Assembly (NCBI GenBank): GCA_963747765.1
Contig: CAVVGH010000007.1
Location: forward strand, 310,001-374,000
Length of the DNA stretch: 64,000 nucleotides
Origin: VRUE01 sp963747765
GTDB taxonomy: Bacteria > Actinomycetota > Thermoleophilia > Solirubrobacterales > 70-9
Direction: 5' to 3'
Within the stretch, counting starts at the first letter, position 1, and each line of letters starts with the position of its first letter. This document shows, in pieces, positions 41,046 through 48,613 of this stretch. The notes under the pieces are model-generated. The model was not told the origin of the DNA. It did no database searches and saw nothing but the letters and a program-made list of their open reading frames with translations. A program made the translations under genes and the position numbers.

Positions 41046-43276
41046 CGCGCGCTTTCGCCAGCGCGTCGCCGCTGACGGGCGCGCAGCTTCGCGATGCCCC
41101 CATCCACTGGCCGCGACCCAGTGTCCTCGACGCCTCGCTTGAGGTCCTCGACGATGTCGGGCCGAAGCTGGCCGGCGTCGCGGCGGAGGCCGGGCTGGCG
41201 ACGATCGGCGACCTGCTCCTCCACGTCCCCCACAGCCACCGGGACCGCACCGTGGTGCCGGTCGCGGCGCTCGTGCACGGCAGGGAGGCGACCGTCAGGG
41301 TCGGCGTACAGAGCGCTCCGTCTCGGCCGTTTCGGCGCGGCGGCCTCTCGATCGTCTCAGCGAGGGTCGCGGACGCGTCGGGCTCGGTCAGGGCGACGTG
41401 GTTCAACCAACCGTGGATGGTTCGGAAACTGACGCCGGGCACCGTGCTGCTGCTCACCGGCTCCAGGGACAAACGGGGATTCCGGGTATCCGAATATGAG
41501 CTCGTATCGACCGGCGCGGAGGAGGATGACGGCAGCCGGGGCATGGCCGGTGACGCACAGGCCGACTCCGGCGCGGGGGAGGATGACGGACCCCAGGGCA
41601 TGGCCGGTGGCTCACAGGACGACTCCGACGCGCGGCTGATACCGGTGCACCGGGCGACCGAACAGCTGAAGGCACAGCGGATTCGCCAGTGGGTGGACCA
41701 GGCGATTCGCTGGGTTGGAAACGCGATCGAGCCGTTGCCCGCGGAGCTGCGCGTGCGCAAGCGGCTGGCGGGCGCCGCGGATGCGATACGGGCGGTTCAC
41801 TTCCCCCGCAGCGCCGAGGAGGTCGAGCAGGCTCGCGAGCGGCTGGTGTTCGAAGAGCTCTGTCTCTACCAGGTGGTCCTGGCGACGCGAAGACGGACGC
41901 ACCGGCTGGCCCGTCCCGCGGCCCGCCTGGGAGCGCCCGGGGAGCTGGTGGCACGGTGGATCGAGTCGCTTCCGTTTAAGCCGACCGAGGACCAGGTCGC
42001 GGCGTTTCGCGACCTCGATGCGGACCTCGATTCGGGTAAGCCGATGCAGCGTCTGCTGATGGGCGAGGTGGGGTCGGGCAAGACGGTTGTCGCGGTGTAC
42101 GCGATGCTGAGGGCGTTGGAAGCCGGGTTCCAGGCGGTGTTGATGGCCCCCACCGAAACCCTGGCCGAGCAGCATGCCGTGACCCTGAACCGGCTGCTCG
42201 CCCGGGAGCCGGTTTCCTTTGCGCTGCTGACCGGCTCGACGCCCGCTCCGCGCAGGAAGGAGGCTTTGGAGAGACTGGCCACGGGAGAGCTGCAGCTCGT
42301 CATCGGGACCCATGCGCTGATCGAGCCGGCGGTGAAGTTCGCCCGGCTGGGCGTCTGCGTGGTCGACGAGCAGCACCGGTTCGGAGTCGAGCAGCGCCGC
42401 GCCCTTGACTCCAAGGGAGTGCAGGGGATGGCCCCGCACGTCCTGCACATGACCGCGACGCCGATTCCGCGCACCCTGTCGCTGACCGTCTACGGCGATC
42501 TCGACACGACCGCTCTACGCGAGCTTCCGGCCGGACGGGGCACGGTGGAGACGCGCTTCGTCGAGGAGAACGACCGGCCCGCCGCCTACGAGTTCATCCG
42601 CAAGCGGCTGCGCGAGGGGCGGCAGGCATATGTCGTCTGCCCACTCGTCACCGAGTCCGAGAAGCTGCAGGGCAAGGCCGCGGAGGAGGAGGCGCAACGG
42701 CTTGCCGAGGGCGAGCTGCGCGGCTTCTCGCTTGGTGTCATACACGGCCAGATGTCGCCCGCCCGCAAGACCGAGGCGATGGAGGAATTCGCCGCCGGGA
42801 AGCTCGACGTCCTGGTCGCGACGACGGTGATCGAGGTGGGCATCGACGTTCCCAACGCAACCGTGATCGTGATCGAGGGTGCGGAGCGCTACGGCGTGTC
42901 GCAACTGCACCAGTTGCGCGGTCGCGTTGGGCGCGGCGAGCACTCCTCCTACTGCCTGCTGTTTGCCGAGGATGCGGGCGAGCTGGCCCGGCGGCGCCTC
43001 GCGGCGGTGGTTCGCGAGCGCGATGGCTTCGCGCTGGCGGAGGCCGACCTGGATCTGCGCGGTGAGGGGGAACCGCTGGGGACCCGCCAGCACGGCCTGC
43101 CGCGGTTCGCCGTGGCCGAGCTGCCCCAGGACACGCCGACGCTGGTCGTCGCTCGCACCGAGGTGCTGGCGCTGCTGCGCGGCCACGGCTCCCTTGACGC
43201 CCCCGAGCTGGGGCCGCTTCTGGAGGCCGCGCGGCGCCGGTTTGGCGCCCGCGGGGACGATTCCATCCCGCTTTGA
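41021..43276 (+). CDS. recG: ATP-dependent DNA helicase RecG
   Basis: The 751-residue branch-migration helicase remodels stalled forks and Holliday junctions. The N-terminal wedge/OB domain (about 35-260) is followed by the helicase core with LLMGEVGSGKTVV (Walker A), VVDEQHRFGVEQR, MTATPIPRTLSLTVYGDLD and the TRG-region helix QLRGRVGRGEHSSYC. An acidic, 38-residue insertion of two near-identical 19-residue units lies in the OB domain at about 165-202. GTG 41021 overlaps fakA by 25 bases and the exact start is uncertain. Confidence 0.94.
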   Translation: MVVARSPVARAFASASPLTGAQLRDAPIHWPRPSVLDASLEVLDDVGPKLAGVAAEAGLATIGDLLLHVPHSHRDRTVVPVAALVHGREATVRVGVQSAPSRPFRRGGLSIVSARVADASGSVRATWFNQPWMVRKLTPGTVLLLTGSRDKRGFRVSEYELVSTGAEEDDGSRGMAGDAQADSGAGEDDGPQGMAGGSQDDSDARLIPVHRATEQLKAQRIRQWVDQAIRWVGNAIEPLPAELRVRKRLAGAADAIRAVHFPRSAEEVEQARERLVFEELCLYQVVLATRRRTHRLARPAARLGAPGELVARWIESLPFKPTEDQVAAFRDLDADLDSGKPMQRLLMGEVGSGKTVVAVYAMLRALEAGFQAVLMAPTETLAEQHAVTLNRLLAREPVSFALLTGSTPAPRRKEALERLATGELQLVIGTHALIEPAVKFARLGVCVVDEQHRFGVEQRRALDSKGVQGMAPHVLHMTATPIPRTLSLTVYGDLDTTALRELPAGRGTVETRFVEENDRPAAYEFIRKRLREGRQAYVVCPLVTESEKLQGKAAEEEAQRLAEGELRGFSLGVIHGQMSPARKTEAMEEFAAGKLDVLVATTVIEVGIDVPNATVIVIEGAERYGVSQLHQLRGRVGRGEHSSYCLLFAEDAGELARRRLAAVVRERDGFALAEADLDLRGEGEPLGTRQHGLPRFAVAELPQDTPTLVVARTEVLALLRGHGSLDAPELGPLLEAARRRFGARGDDSIPL
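41513..41626 (+). repeat. 57-bp in-frame tandem duplication inside recG
   Basis: Units 41513-41569 and 41570-41626 encode GAEEDDGSRGMAGDAQADS and GAGEDDGPQGMAGGSQDDS. The frame is preserved and the segment falls in a loop between strands of the wedge domain. Confidence 0.85.
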
Positions 43277-43308
43277 GTTGCCCGATGCGATATGGCTGAG
43301 GCCCAGCC

Positions 43309-43854
43309 ATGCGAGTGATCTCCGGAGATCTGAAGGGCAGGAGCCTTGTCGCGCCGCGCGGCTGGACGGTCCGGCCCACGCCGGACCGCGTCCGCGAGGC
43401 TGTCTTCTCGGCGCTTGGGGAGGTCGATGGCACCCGCGTGCTCGACCTGTATTGCGGTACGGGAGCGCTGGCCATCGAGGCGCTCTCTCGCGGCGCGGCG
43501 CATGCCGTCCTGGTCGACAGGGACACGCGCCCAGCGCTTGGAAACGTCGAGCACCTGGGGCTTGCTGAGCGCACCGAGCTGGTTCGCTCCAACGTGCCCC
43601 GCTGGCTCGCCGGCCGGTCCGCCGACCCGAATGCACCGCGCTTCGACCTCGTATTTGTGGACGCCCCGTATAGACTCGCCGACCGCGTGGGGCAGGAACT
43701 GAACACATATCTGCCATCTCTGCTGGCCGGCGGCGGCCGGGCGATCGTCGAGAGCGCGGCGCGCCATCCGCTGCGGGTCGGATCGCTCGAGCGGCTGCGC
43801 GAGCGACGCTACGGCGCGGTCGAGGTTGCCTTCTACGGGGTTCCCTCTCAATGA
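43309..43854 (+). CDS. rsmD: 16S rRNA m2G966 methyltransferase
   Basis: The 181-residue SAM-dependent methyltransferase modifies G966 of 16S rRNA. The SAM motif is VLDLYCGTGALAIEALSRGA and the catalytic motif is VFVDAPYRL, a DAPY variant of the usual DPPY. ATG 43309 matches the family start (MRVISGDLKGRSL). It overlaps coaD by four bases; rsmD-coaD is a widespread pair. Confidence 0.94.
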   Translation: MRVISGDLKGRSLVAPRGWTVRPTPDRVREAVFSALGEVDGTRVLDLYCGTGALAIEALSRGAAHAVLVDRDTRPALGNVEHLGLAERTELVRSNVPRWLAGRSADPNAPRFDLVFVDAPYRLADRVGQELNTYLPSLLAGGGRAIVESAARHPLRVGSLERLRERRYGAVEVAFYGVPSQ

Positions 43855-44351
43855 CCGTGCGCGATGGCACCGTCGTCTGCCCCGGCAGCTACGACCCGAT
43901 CACCAACGGGCACCTCGACATCATCACCCGCACCTCCAACGTCTTCGAGCGAGTGGTGGTCGGCGTCGTCAACAACCCGCTGCGCAAGGACAAGACCCTT
44001 TTCACGGCCGAGGAGAGAAAGGCCTTCATCGGCGAGGCGACGGCCGACATCCCCAACGTCGAGGTTCGCATCTTCTCCAACCTGCTGGTGGAGTTCGCGC
44101 AGGAACAAGGTGCCAAGGCGATCGTCAAGGGGCTGCGGGCGATCTCCGACTTCGAGTACGAGTTCGAGATGGCGCAGCTGAACCGCAAGCTGGACCCCAG
44201 CATAGAGAGCATCTACGTGATCGCATCGCCTCATTTCAGCTTTCTGTCCTCGACCGGAGTGAGGGAAATGGCCACCTTCGGAGGCGATGTTTCGGACCTC
44301 GTTCCGGCACCGGTTGCCACCGCGATGGCAGAGCGCCTGGGCGGCAGGTAG
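43851..44351 (+). CDS. coaD: Phosphopantetheine adenylyltransferase
   Basis: The 166-residue enzyme carries out the penultimate step of coenzyme A synthesis. Motifs are CPGSYDPITNGHLDII (HxGH-type, here TNGH), KGLRAISDFEYEFEMAQLNRKL, and FSFLSSTGVREMATFGGDVS (ISSTxVRE). All catalytic residues are intact. It is coupled to rsmD. Confidence 0.97.
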   Translation: MTVRDGTVVCPGSYDPITNGHLDIITRTSNVFERVVVGVVNNPLRKDKTLFTAEERKAFIGEATADIPNVEVRIFSNLLVEFAQEQGAKAIVKGLRAISDFEYEFEMAQLNRKLDPSIESIYVIASPHFSFLSSTGVREMATFGGDVSDLVPAPVATAMAERLGGR

Positions 44352-44455
44352 GCTTCTCGCTGCCGAAGAGGCGTGGGCGAGAGTTTGCAAAAAGTCCAGG
44401 AAATGACAGCTTCTGCGCCGAAAGTGCCCATGACACGTAGGCTTACGACCTGCTG

Positions 44456-44935
44456 ATGGACGTTCTGGTCCTCATAGACAAGCTGGACGATGTCGTCCAC
44501 AACGCCCGACCTGTGCCGCTTACGGACCAGGTGAGGGTCGATCGCGAGGAGATCTACGACCTCCTCGACCAGATGCGGGCGACGATCCCCGAGGAGATCA
44601 AGCAGGCACGCTGGATCGTCAAGGAGCGCCAGGAGATGCTCGCCGAGGCCAAACGCGAGGCGGAGCGGATCGTTCGCGAGGCGCGCGAGCAGCAGGCCCG
44701 CCTGATCTCCGACGAGGAGGTCACCAAGCAGGCCGAGCGTGCGGCCGACGAGATCGTGGAGGACGCTCGCACGCGCGAGCGCGAGATTCGATTGGGCGCC
44801 GAGGACTACGCCGACGAGATCCTCAACACCCTCGAGGTGAACCTGCAGAAGTTCCTGGCGGCCGTGCAGCGCGGACGCGACCGGCTCGCCGGCCGCGACG
44901 AAGAGCCGGTCGCCGAGCTCGACGAGCAGCAGTAG
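44456..44935 (+). CDS. sepIVA: SepIVA-like DivIVA-family coiled-coil protein
   Basis: The 159-residue protein is almost wholly helical coiled coil (about 25-145, KQARWIVKERQEMLAEAKREAERIVREAREQ in sequence), with a short N-terminal DivIVA-like start (MDVLVLIDKLDDVV). Size, sequence pattern and the neighbourhood (yceD, rpmF, rnc and smc just downstream) resemble mycobacterial SepIVA (Rv2927c), a septum and cell-growth factor. It probably organises polar or septal membrane synthesis. TAGGCT at 44438-44443 might be its -10 box. It is followed at once by a long palindrome. Confidence 0.8.
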   Translation: MDVLVLIDKLDDVVHNARPVPLTDQVRVDREEIYDLLDQMRATIPEEIKQARWIVKERQEMLAEAKREAERIVREAREQQARLISDEEVTKQAERAADEIVEDARTREREIRLGAEDYADEILNTLEVNLQKFLAAVQRGRDRLAGRDEEPVAELDEQQ

Positions 44936-44943
44936 GCGGCAGC

Positions 44944-45057
44944 GCGGGAAGGCGACGGGCCACCCGCCCCAGGAGGCCGTCGCGCAGCAGATCGTGCCGG
45001 GTTGTGCGAAGCGGCGCCCCAGAGCCTCCCTGGACGAGTGGCCCGTCGCCTTCCCGC
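44944..45057. repeat. 114-bp palindromic element between convergent genes
   Basis: GCGGGAAGGCGACGGGCCAC (44944-44963) pairs perfectly with 45038-45057, and a weaker inner repeat (CCAGGAGGC with GCCTCCCTGG) extends the cruciform. It fills the gap between sepIVA and the convergent methyltransferase gene and may terminate both. The long arms also resemble the palindromic inserts at 12125 and 46247. Confidence 0.75.
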
Positions 45058-45077
45058 ACGGCGCCGCTCCTGCGGCG

Positions 45078-45572
45078 TCAGTAGGTGGCGCGGATGACGG
45101 CGAGGTTGTCTGCCTGCCAGGCGACCTCGCCGCCTGACCAGTCGACGAGGTCGTCGAGCTGACCCGCCTCGAACACATCGCCGATCACCAGCGAGCGGGA
45201 GTGGTCTCTGACGCGCCGACAGAGGGCCTGCTTCTGATCGTCGCTGAGGTCGTTGACCGAGAGAACCGAGATGACGAGGTCCCAGGGGCCGTCCGGCAGG
45301 GGGTCCTCCATGCGGGCGAGCTGAACGTCGTCGTATGTCTGGCGGGCGCGGAAGACCATGTCGGGACTGGCGTCCAGTCCCACGACCCAGGCGTCGGGAT
45401 ATGCCTCGATCAGCCGCCGCGTGGTTTCCCCGGTGCCCATGCCGAGCTCCAGCACGCGCTCGGGAGAGAAGGGAATCGCGGCGACGGCCTGCTCCTGCAG
45501 TTCGTCGTAGCGGGGCAGCTTGGCGCGAATGCGCTCCAGGTACTCGTCCGGTGTCCAGTCGAATTGGCCCAT
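45078..45572 (-). CDS. Class I SAM-dependent methyltransferase
   Basis: The 164-residue protein starts MGQFDWTPDEYLERIRAKLP at ATG 45572. SAM motif I is VLELGMGTGETTRRL, then VVGLDASPDMVFRAR and the motif IV region WDLVISVLSVNDL. The substrate is unknown. It breaks the otherwise plus-strand order between sepIVA and yceD, so it may be an insertion into that block. Two copies of a 39-bp repeat lie just upstream of its start. Confidence 0.82.
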   Translation of the reverse strand: MGQFDWTPDEYLERIRAKLPRYDELQEQAVAAIPFSPERVLELGMGTGETTRRLIEAYPDAWVVGLDASPDMVFRARQTYDDVQLARMEDPLPDGPWDLVISVLSVNDLSDDQKQALCRRVRDHSRSLVIGDVFEAGQLDDLVDWSGGEVAWQADNLAVIRATY

Positions 45573-45585
45573 CTCGTAACCTCGG

Positions 45586-45663
45586 TTGGAGAAGCCATCG
45601 TAAGAGTCCGGTGACTTGCGCGTGTTGGAGATCCATCGTAAGAGCCCGGTGAGCTGTGAGGGG
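45586..45663. repeat. 39-bp direct repeat upstream of the methyltransferase gene
   Basis: TTGGAGA then CCATCGTAAGAGYCCGGTGA recurs at 45586 and 45625. Both copies fall in the space between the divergent methyltransferase and yceD starts, where their promoters should be. Confidence 0.7.
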
Positions 45664-45692
45664 CCGGCGATCTGCGCGTAGGAGCGGCGGAG

Positions 45693-45756
45693 GATTGGCA
45701 ATGACCAGAACGCCCACAACGATCGATTGGCAATGACCAAAGCGCCCACGACGACG
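45693..45756 (+). repeat. 32-bp tandem duplication spanning the yceD start
   Basis: Units 45693-45724 and 45725-45756 both begin GATTGGCAATGACCARARCG. Each contains an ATG; the second is the yceD start. The period is not a multiple of three, so the first copy reads in a different frame. Confidence 0.85.
45701..45736 (+). CDS. Upstream mini-ORF created by duplication of the yceD start
   Basis: ATG 45701 begins an 11-codon frame, MTRTPTTIDWQ, whose TGA overlaps the yceD ATG (ATGA). It could couple or limit yceD translation. The peptide itself is just a frame-shifted copy of the yceD N-terminus (MTKAPTTTVD), so no independent function is implied. Confidence 0.4.
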   Translation: MTRTPTTIDWQ

Positions 45757-46278
45757 GTCGACCTTGGACGGCTTTCGCTCTCCCACGGAGAGGGGACGCG
45801 CCTCGACTTCACGATCCCGCTCGATCCGCTGGAGTTCGGCGGGCAGACGTATGTTCCCGAGCCTCGGGCACTGGCGGTGAGGCTCGACGTCTCGCGGCCC
45901 GGCGGCGGCTACGCATTCCGGCTGTCCTTCCCGCTGTGCGTCGAGGGCCCGTGCGCGCGCTGTCTCGAGCCCGCCGCGGTCGAGAGCGAGGTGGACGTGC
46001 GCGAGGTTGACCAGCAGGACGCCGACGACGAGGAGCTGCGCAGCCCCTACGTCGTCGAGGGCCAGCTCGACATAGGTCGCTGGGCGCACGACGCGGCGGT
46101 TCTGGCAATGCCGGCGCGAGTCCTCTGCCGTGCGGATTGCGCGGGTCTCTGTCCGGTCTGCGGCGAGACCCTCAACGACGCCGACCCCAAGGAGCACAGG
46201 CATTCGACCACGAGGGACCGCCGGTGGGCGAAATTGGATGAGCTGAGGGGTCGGGGGCCCTCCGCCGGGAACTTGTGA
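45733..46278 (+). CDS. yceD: DUF177 (YceD) family protein, 23S rRNA accumulation factor
   Basis: The 181-residue protein has the DUF177 core GPCARCLEP near 76 and a C-terminal cysteine cluster (CRADCAGLCPVCGETLN), which together could bind zinc. YceD homologues are needed for normal 23S rRNA levels and nearly always precede rpmF, as here. The last ten residues (RGRGPSAGNL) are encoded in the left arm of a 26-bp inverted repeat, so the original C-terminus may have been replaced by that element. Typical homologues end soon after the ...DPRWAKLxxL motif, as this one does at DRRWAKLDEL. Confidence 0.92.
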   Translation: MTKAPTTTVDLGRLSLSHGEGTRLDFTIPLDPLEFGGQTYVPEPRALAVRLDVSRPGGGYAFRLSFPLCVEGPCARCLEPAAVESEVDVREVDQQDADDEELRSPYVVEGQLDIGRWAHDAAVLAMPARVLCRADCAGLCPVCGETLNDADPKEHRHSTTRDRRWAKLDELRGRGPSAGNL

Positions 46279-46345
46279 GCCGGGGGGCTTGGCCCCCCTT
46301 GCTCGCTGCTCGGCGGCGGGTTCCCGGCGGAGGGCCCCCGACCCC
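46247..46345. repeat. 99-bp palindromic element overlapping the end of yceD
   Basis: A perfect 26-bp inverted repeat has arms 46247-46272 and 46320-46345; the first arm begins GGGGTCGGGGGCCCTCCGCC. A second stem GGGGGG...CCCCCC lies inside. The left arm encodes the last codons of yceD and the right arm ends three bases before the rpmF -10 box. It could be a terminator or attenuator before rpmF, or a mobile palindrome. Confidence 0.8.
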
Positions 46346-46347
46346 GA

Positions 46348-46353
46348 TACCAT
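46348..46353 (+). promoter_or_regulatory. Predicted -10 box of rpmF
   Basis: TACCAT ends 10 nt before ATG 46364, the same arrangement as at rpmB and rpsP. It would give the rpmF-plsX-acpP-rnc genes their own start after the palindrome. Confidence 0.4.
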
Positions 46354-46363
46354 GCTGCGACTC

Positions 46364-46576
46364 ATGGCCGTCCCCAAGAAGCGAACCTCGAGCGCCCGTC
46401 GCGACAAGCGGCGCGCCACCCACAAGGCCCCGCAGCCCAGCCTCAACCGCTGCCCGCGCTGCCACAGTCCGCGCCTGCCCCATCGGGTCTGTCCGACCTG
46501 CGGCACCTATGCCGGTCGCGAGGTGATCAAGCACACGATCGCCGAGACGCCCGCAAGCGCTCCCGACGCGGAGTAG
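46364..46576 (+). CDS. rpmF: 50S ribosomal protein L32
   Basis: The 70-residue L32 starts MAVPKKRTSSARRDKRRATH and contains CPRC and CPTC, the zinc-binding type. The tail after RYAGREVI-like YAGREVIKH is alanine-rich. The yceD-rpmF-plsX order is a classical link between ribosomes and lipid synthesis. It ends two bases before plsX. Confidence 0.97.
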   Translation: MAVPKKRTSSARRDKRRATHKAPQPSLNRCPRCHSPRLPHRVCPTCGTYAGREVIKHTIAETPASAPDAE

Positions 46577-46578
46577 AG

Positions 46579-47613
46579 ATGCGGCCCGGCGGGGTGACCG
46601 TCGCACTGGACGGCTTCGGAGCGGAGCAGGGGGCCGGCGTGATCGCCGCCGGCGCACGGATGGCGGCGAGGGATGGCATCTGCCTACGGGTTCACGGGCC
46701 AGCTGGCGGGCTCGGCCTCGACGGCGTCGAGGGAATTGAGGTCGTTCCGGGGACCGAGTGGATTGCCAACGAGGAGGACCCGGTGCCGGCCGTTCGCGGC
46801 AAGCCGGAGGCTTCCGTGGTGAGGGCTGTGCGAGACGTCGCGGAGGGCCGCGCCGAGGCGATGGCGAGCGCGGGGTCCACCGGGGCGACCATGGCGGCAG
46901 CGACCTTTGGCCTGCGCCGTCTGCAGGGCGTCCAGCGTCCGGCGCTGGCCGTGCAGCTGCCGGTCCCCGGCAAGCGGGTGCTCTTCCTGGACGCCGGCGC
47001 GAACGTCGAGGTTCGCGCCCAGCACCTGGTCCAGTTCGCCTTCCTTGGCGCTGCCTTCAGCGAGGCGGTCCTCGAGGTCGAGCGGCCTCGGGTGGGTCTG
47101 CTCTCGGTTGGCGAGGAGGCCGGCAAGGGAACGGAGGAGGTCGTTGAGGCCCACGCGATGCTCGAAGAGGCGAGCGGCATCGAGTTCGTTGGCAACGTCG
47201 AGGGCCGCGACCTGCCGGGTGGCGCCGCGGACGTGGTGGTCACCGATGGCTTCACCGGGAACGTCGCCCTGAAGCTGATGGAGGGCACGGCGCGGGCGGT
47301 GACGGGGGCGGTGCGAGACGCGGCTCGCACGAATCCGATCGCGGCGCTTGGGGGCCTGCTGATGCGTCCCGCGCTGAGCGGGCTGCGGCGCGACCTGCAC
47401 CCCGACACGACCGGTGGAGCGATCCTGCTGGGGCTGCGGGGCGTGGCGGTCGTCGGCCACGGCAGTGCCGGTGCGGAGGGGATCGCCAATGCGGTGCGAT
47501 TGGCGGCGCGCTGCGTGGAGGCGGACGCGGTGGGCCGCACGGCGATGCTGCTGAGGGATGGCGGTGCCGGTCGCGGCTCGCTGAAGCATCGCGCGGCGGC
47601 GCGCGGCGCGTGA
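46579..47613 (+). CDS. plsX: Phosphate acyltransferase PlsX
   Basis: The 344-residue enzyme converts acyl-ACP to acyl-phosphate for PlsY. Family blocks are VALDGFGAEQG (usually DxMGGD, here DGFGAE), SAGSTGATMAAATF, LDAGANVEVRAQHLVQFA, GLLSVGEEAGKGTE, VVTDGFTGNVALKLMEG and GAILLGLRGVAVVGHG. The deviation in the first motif is notable but the active-site glycines are kept. It is followed by acpP, its substrate carrier. Confidence 0.93.
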   Translation: MRPGGVTVALDGFGAEQGAGVIAAGARMAARDGICLRVHGPAGGLGLDGVEGIEVVPGTEWIANEEDPVPAVRGKPEASVVRAVRDVAEGRAEAMASAGSTGATMAAATFGLRRLQGVQRPALAVQLPVPGKRVLFLDAGANVEVRAQHLVQFAFLGAAFSEAVLEVERPRVGLLSVGEEAGKGTEEVVEAHAMLEEASGIEFVGNVEGRDLPGGAADVVVTDGFTGNVALKLMEGTARAVTGAVRDAARTNPIAALGGLLMRPALSGLRRDLHPDTTGGAILLGLRGVAVVGHGSAGAEGIANAVRLAARCVEADAVGRTAMLLRDGGAGRGSLKHRAAARGA

Positions 47614-47626
47614 TAGGAAGGCGGCT

Positions 47627-47872
47627 GTGACTCGCGAGGAAGTCCTCACCCTGGTTCGCGACCACCTGGCCGAGGAGCTGGAGGTCGACGCAGGAGAGAT
47701 CGGCGAGGAGACGCGCTTCAAGGAGGACCTCGACGCCGACTCGCTGGACCTCTACGAGCTTGTCATGGAGTTGGAGGATCGCTACGGGATCTCCGTCTCT
47801 GAGCAGCAGGCGGCGGGCATCCAGACGGTTGGCGACGCTGTCTCGTTTGTCATGGAGCACGCTCCAGCGTGA
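47627..47872 (+). CDS. acpP: Acyl carrier protein
   Basis: The 81-residue acidic four-helix carrier has the phosphopantetheine serine in DLDADSLDLYELVMELED. GTG start at 47627, 13 nt after plsX. Its stop overlaps the rnc start (GTGA). Confidence 0.95.
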   Translation: MTREEVLTLVRDHLAEELEVDAGEIGEETRFKEDLDADSLDLYELVMELEDRYGISVSEQQAAGIQTVGDAVSFVMEHAPA

Positions 47873-48546
47873 CGGTCGGGGCGCTTGCTGCGCTCGTCGC
47901 GGAACTTCCCGACGACCTGCGATGCCGGGCCCTGACTCATTCCTCGTGGGCCGAGGGCGAGGGTGCTGAGTCCTACGAGCGCCTTGCCTACCTGGGCGAC
48001 AGCGTCCTGGCCCTCGCGATAGCCGCCGATATCCATGAGCGCTTCCCGGCAATTGACGCGGGCGGCCTGACCAAGATTCACAACCACGCCGTCAGCGGCG
48101 TCTCGTGTGCCGAGGTCGGCCTTGAATTGGGAGTGCCGGAGATGCTGGCGGAGGCCGAGCCGGATGCCAGCGAGGCGATCCCGGCGGCGGTGCTGCTGGC
48201 CGGCTCGCGGCCGCTGCCGGAGGTGACCGAGGCGCTGATTGGCGCCTGCTTCGTCGCCTTTGGCTTCGAGCGTGTCGCAGCGGCGGTGGTCGGCGCTTTC
48301 GAGGCGCAGATCCAGCACGGGGTCAAAGAACCGACCGATGCGAAGTCCGCCCTGCAGGAGCTGCTTGCCCAGTGGGGCGCGCGCGTAAGCTACGAGGTGA
48401 TCGGGGAATCCGGCCCCTCACACCAGCGCACGTTCGAGGTGACTGCGATCGTTGACTCCAGGCCGGTTGGCAGGGGGTTGGGAAGAAGCAAGAAGGCGGC
48501 GGAGCAGGCGGCCGCCGATCAGGCGTTGGAGCAGCTCGGTGGCTGA
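47869..48546 (+). CDS. rnc: RNase III-family protein with divergent active site
   Basis: The 225-residue protein has a RNase III domain (about 1-145) and an intact C-terminal dsRNA-binding domain (SALQELLAQWGARVSYEVIG and GRGLGRSKKAAEQAAADQAL). The catalytic signature normally reads ERLEFLGDSVL but here is ERLAYLGDSVL, so the second metal-site glutamate is alanine. The later ADxxE motif reads PEVTE, and the conserved LxKLRA reads LTKIHN. The position between acpP and smc is the normal one for rnc. It may cleave weakly or only bind dsRNA; the family assignment itself is secure. Confidence 0.9.
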   Translation: MTVGALAALVAELPDDLRCRALTHSSWAEGEGAESYERLAYLGDSVLALAIAADIHERFPAIDAGGLTKIHNHAVSGVSCAEVGLELGVPEMLAEAEPDASEAIPAAVLLAGSRPLPEVTEALIGACFVAFGFERVAAAVVGAFEAQIQHGVKEPTDAKSALQELLAQWGARVSYEVIGESGPSHQRTFEVTAIVDSRPVGRGLGRSKKAAEQAAADQALEQLGG

Positions 48547-48613
48547 GGGATCTATCGCGTCCGACTCAGGCGCGAGCCTTAGCGCTTAGCGGACCAGGAC
48601 CGGAACCAAGCTC

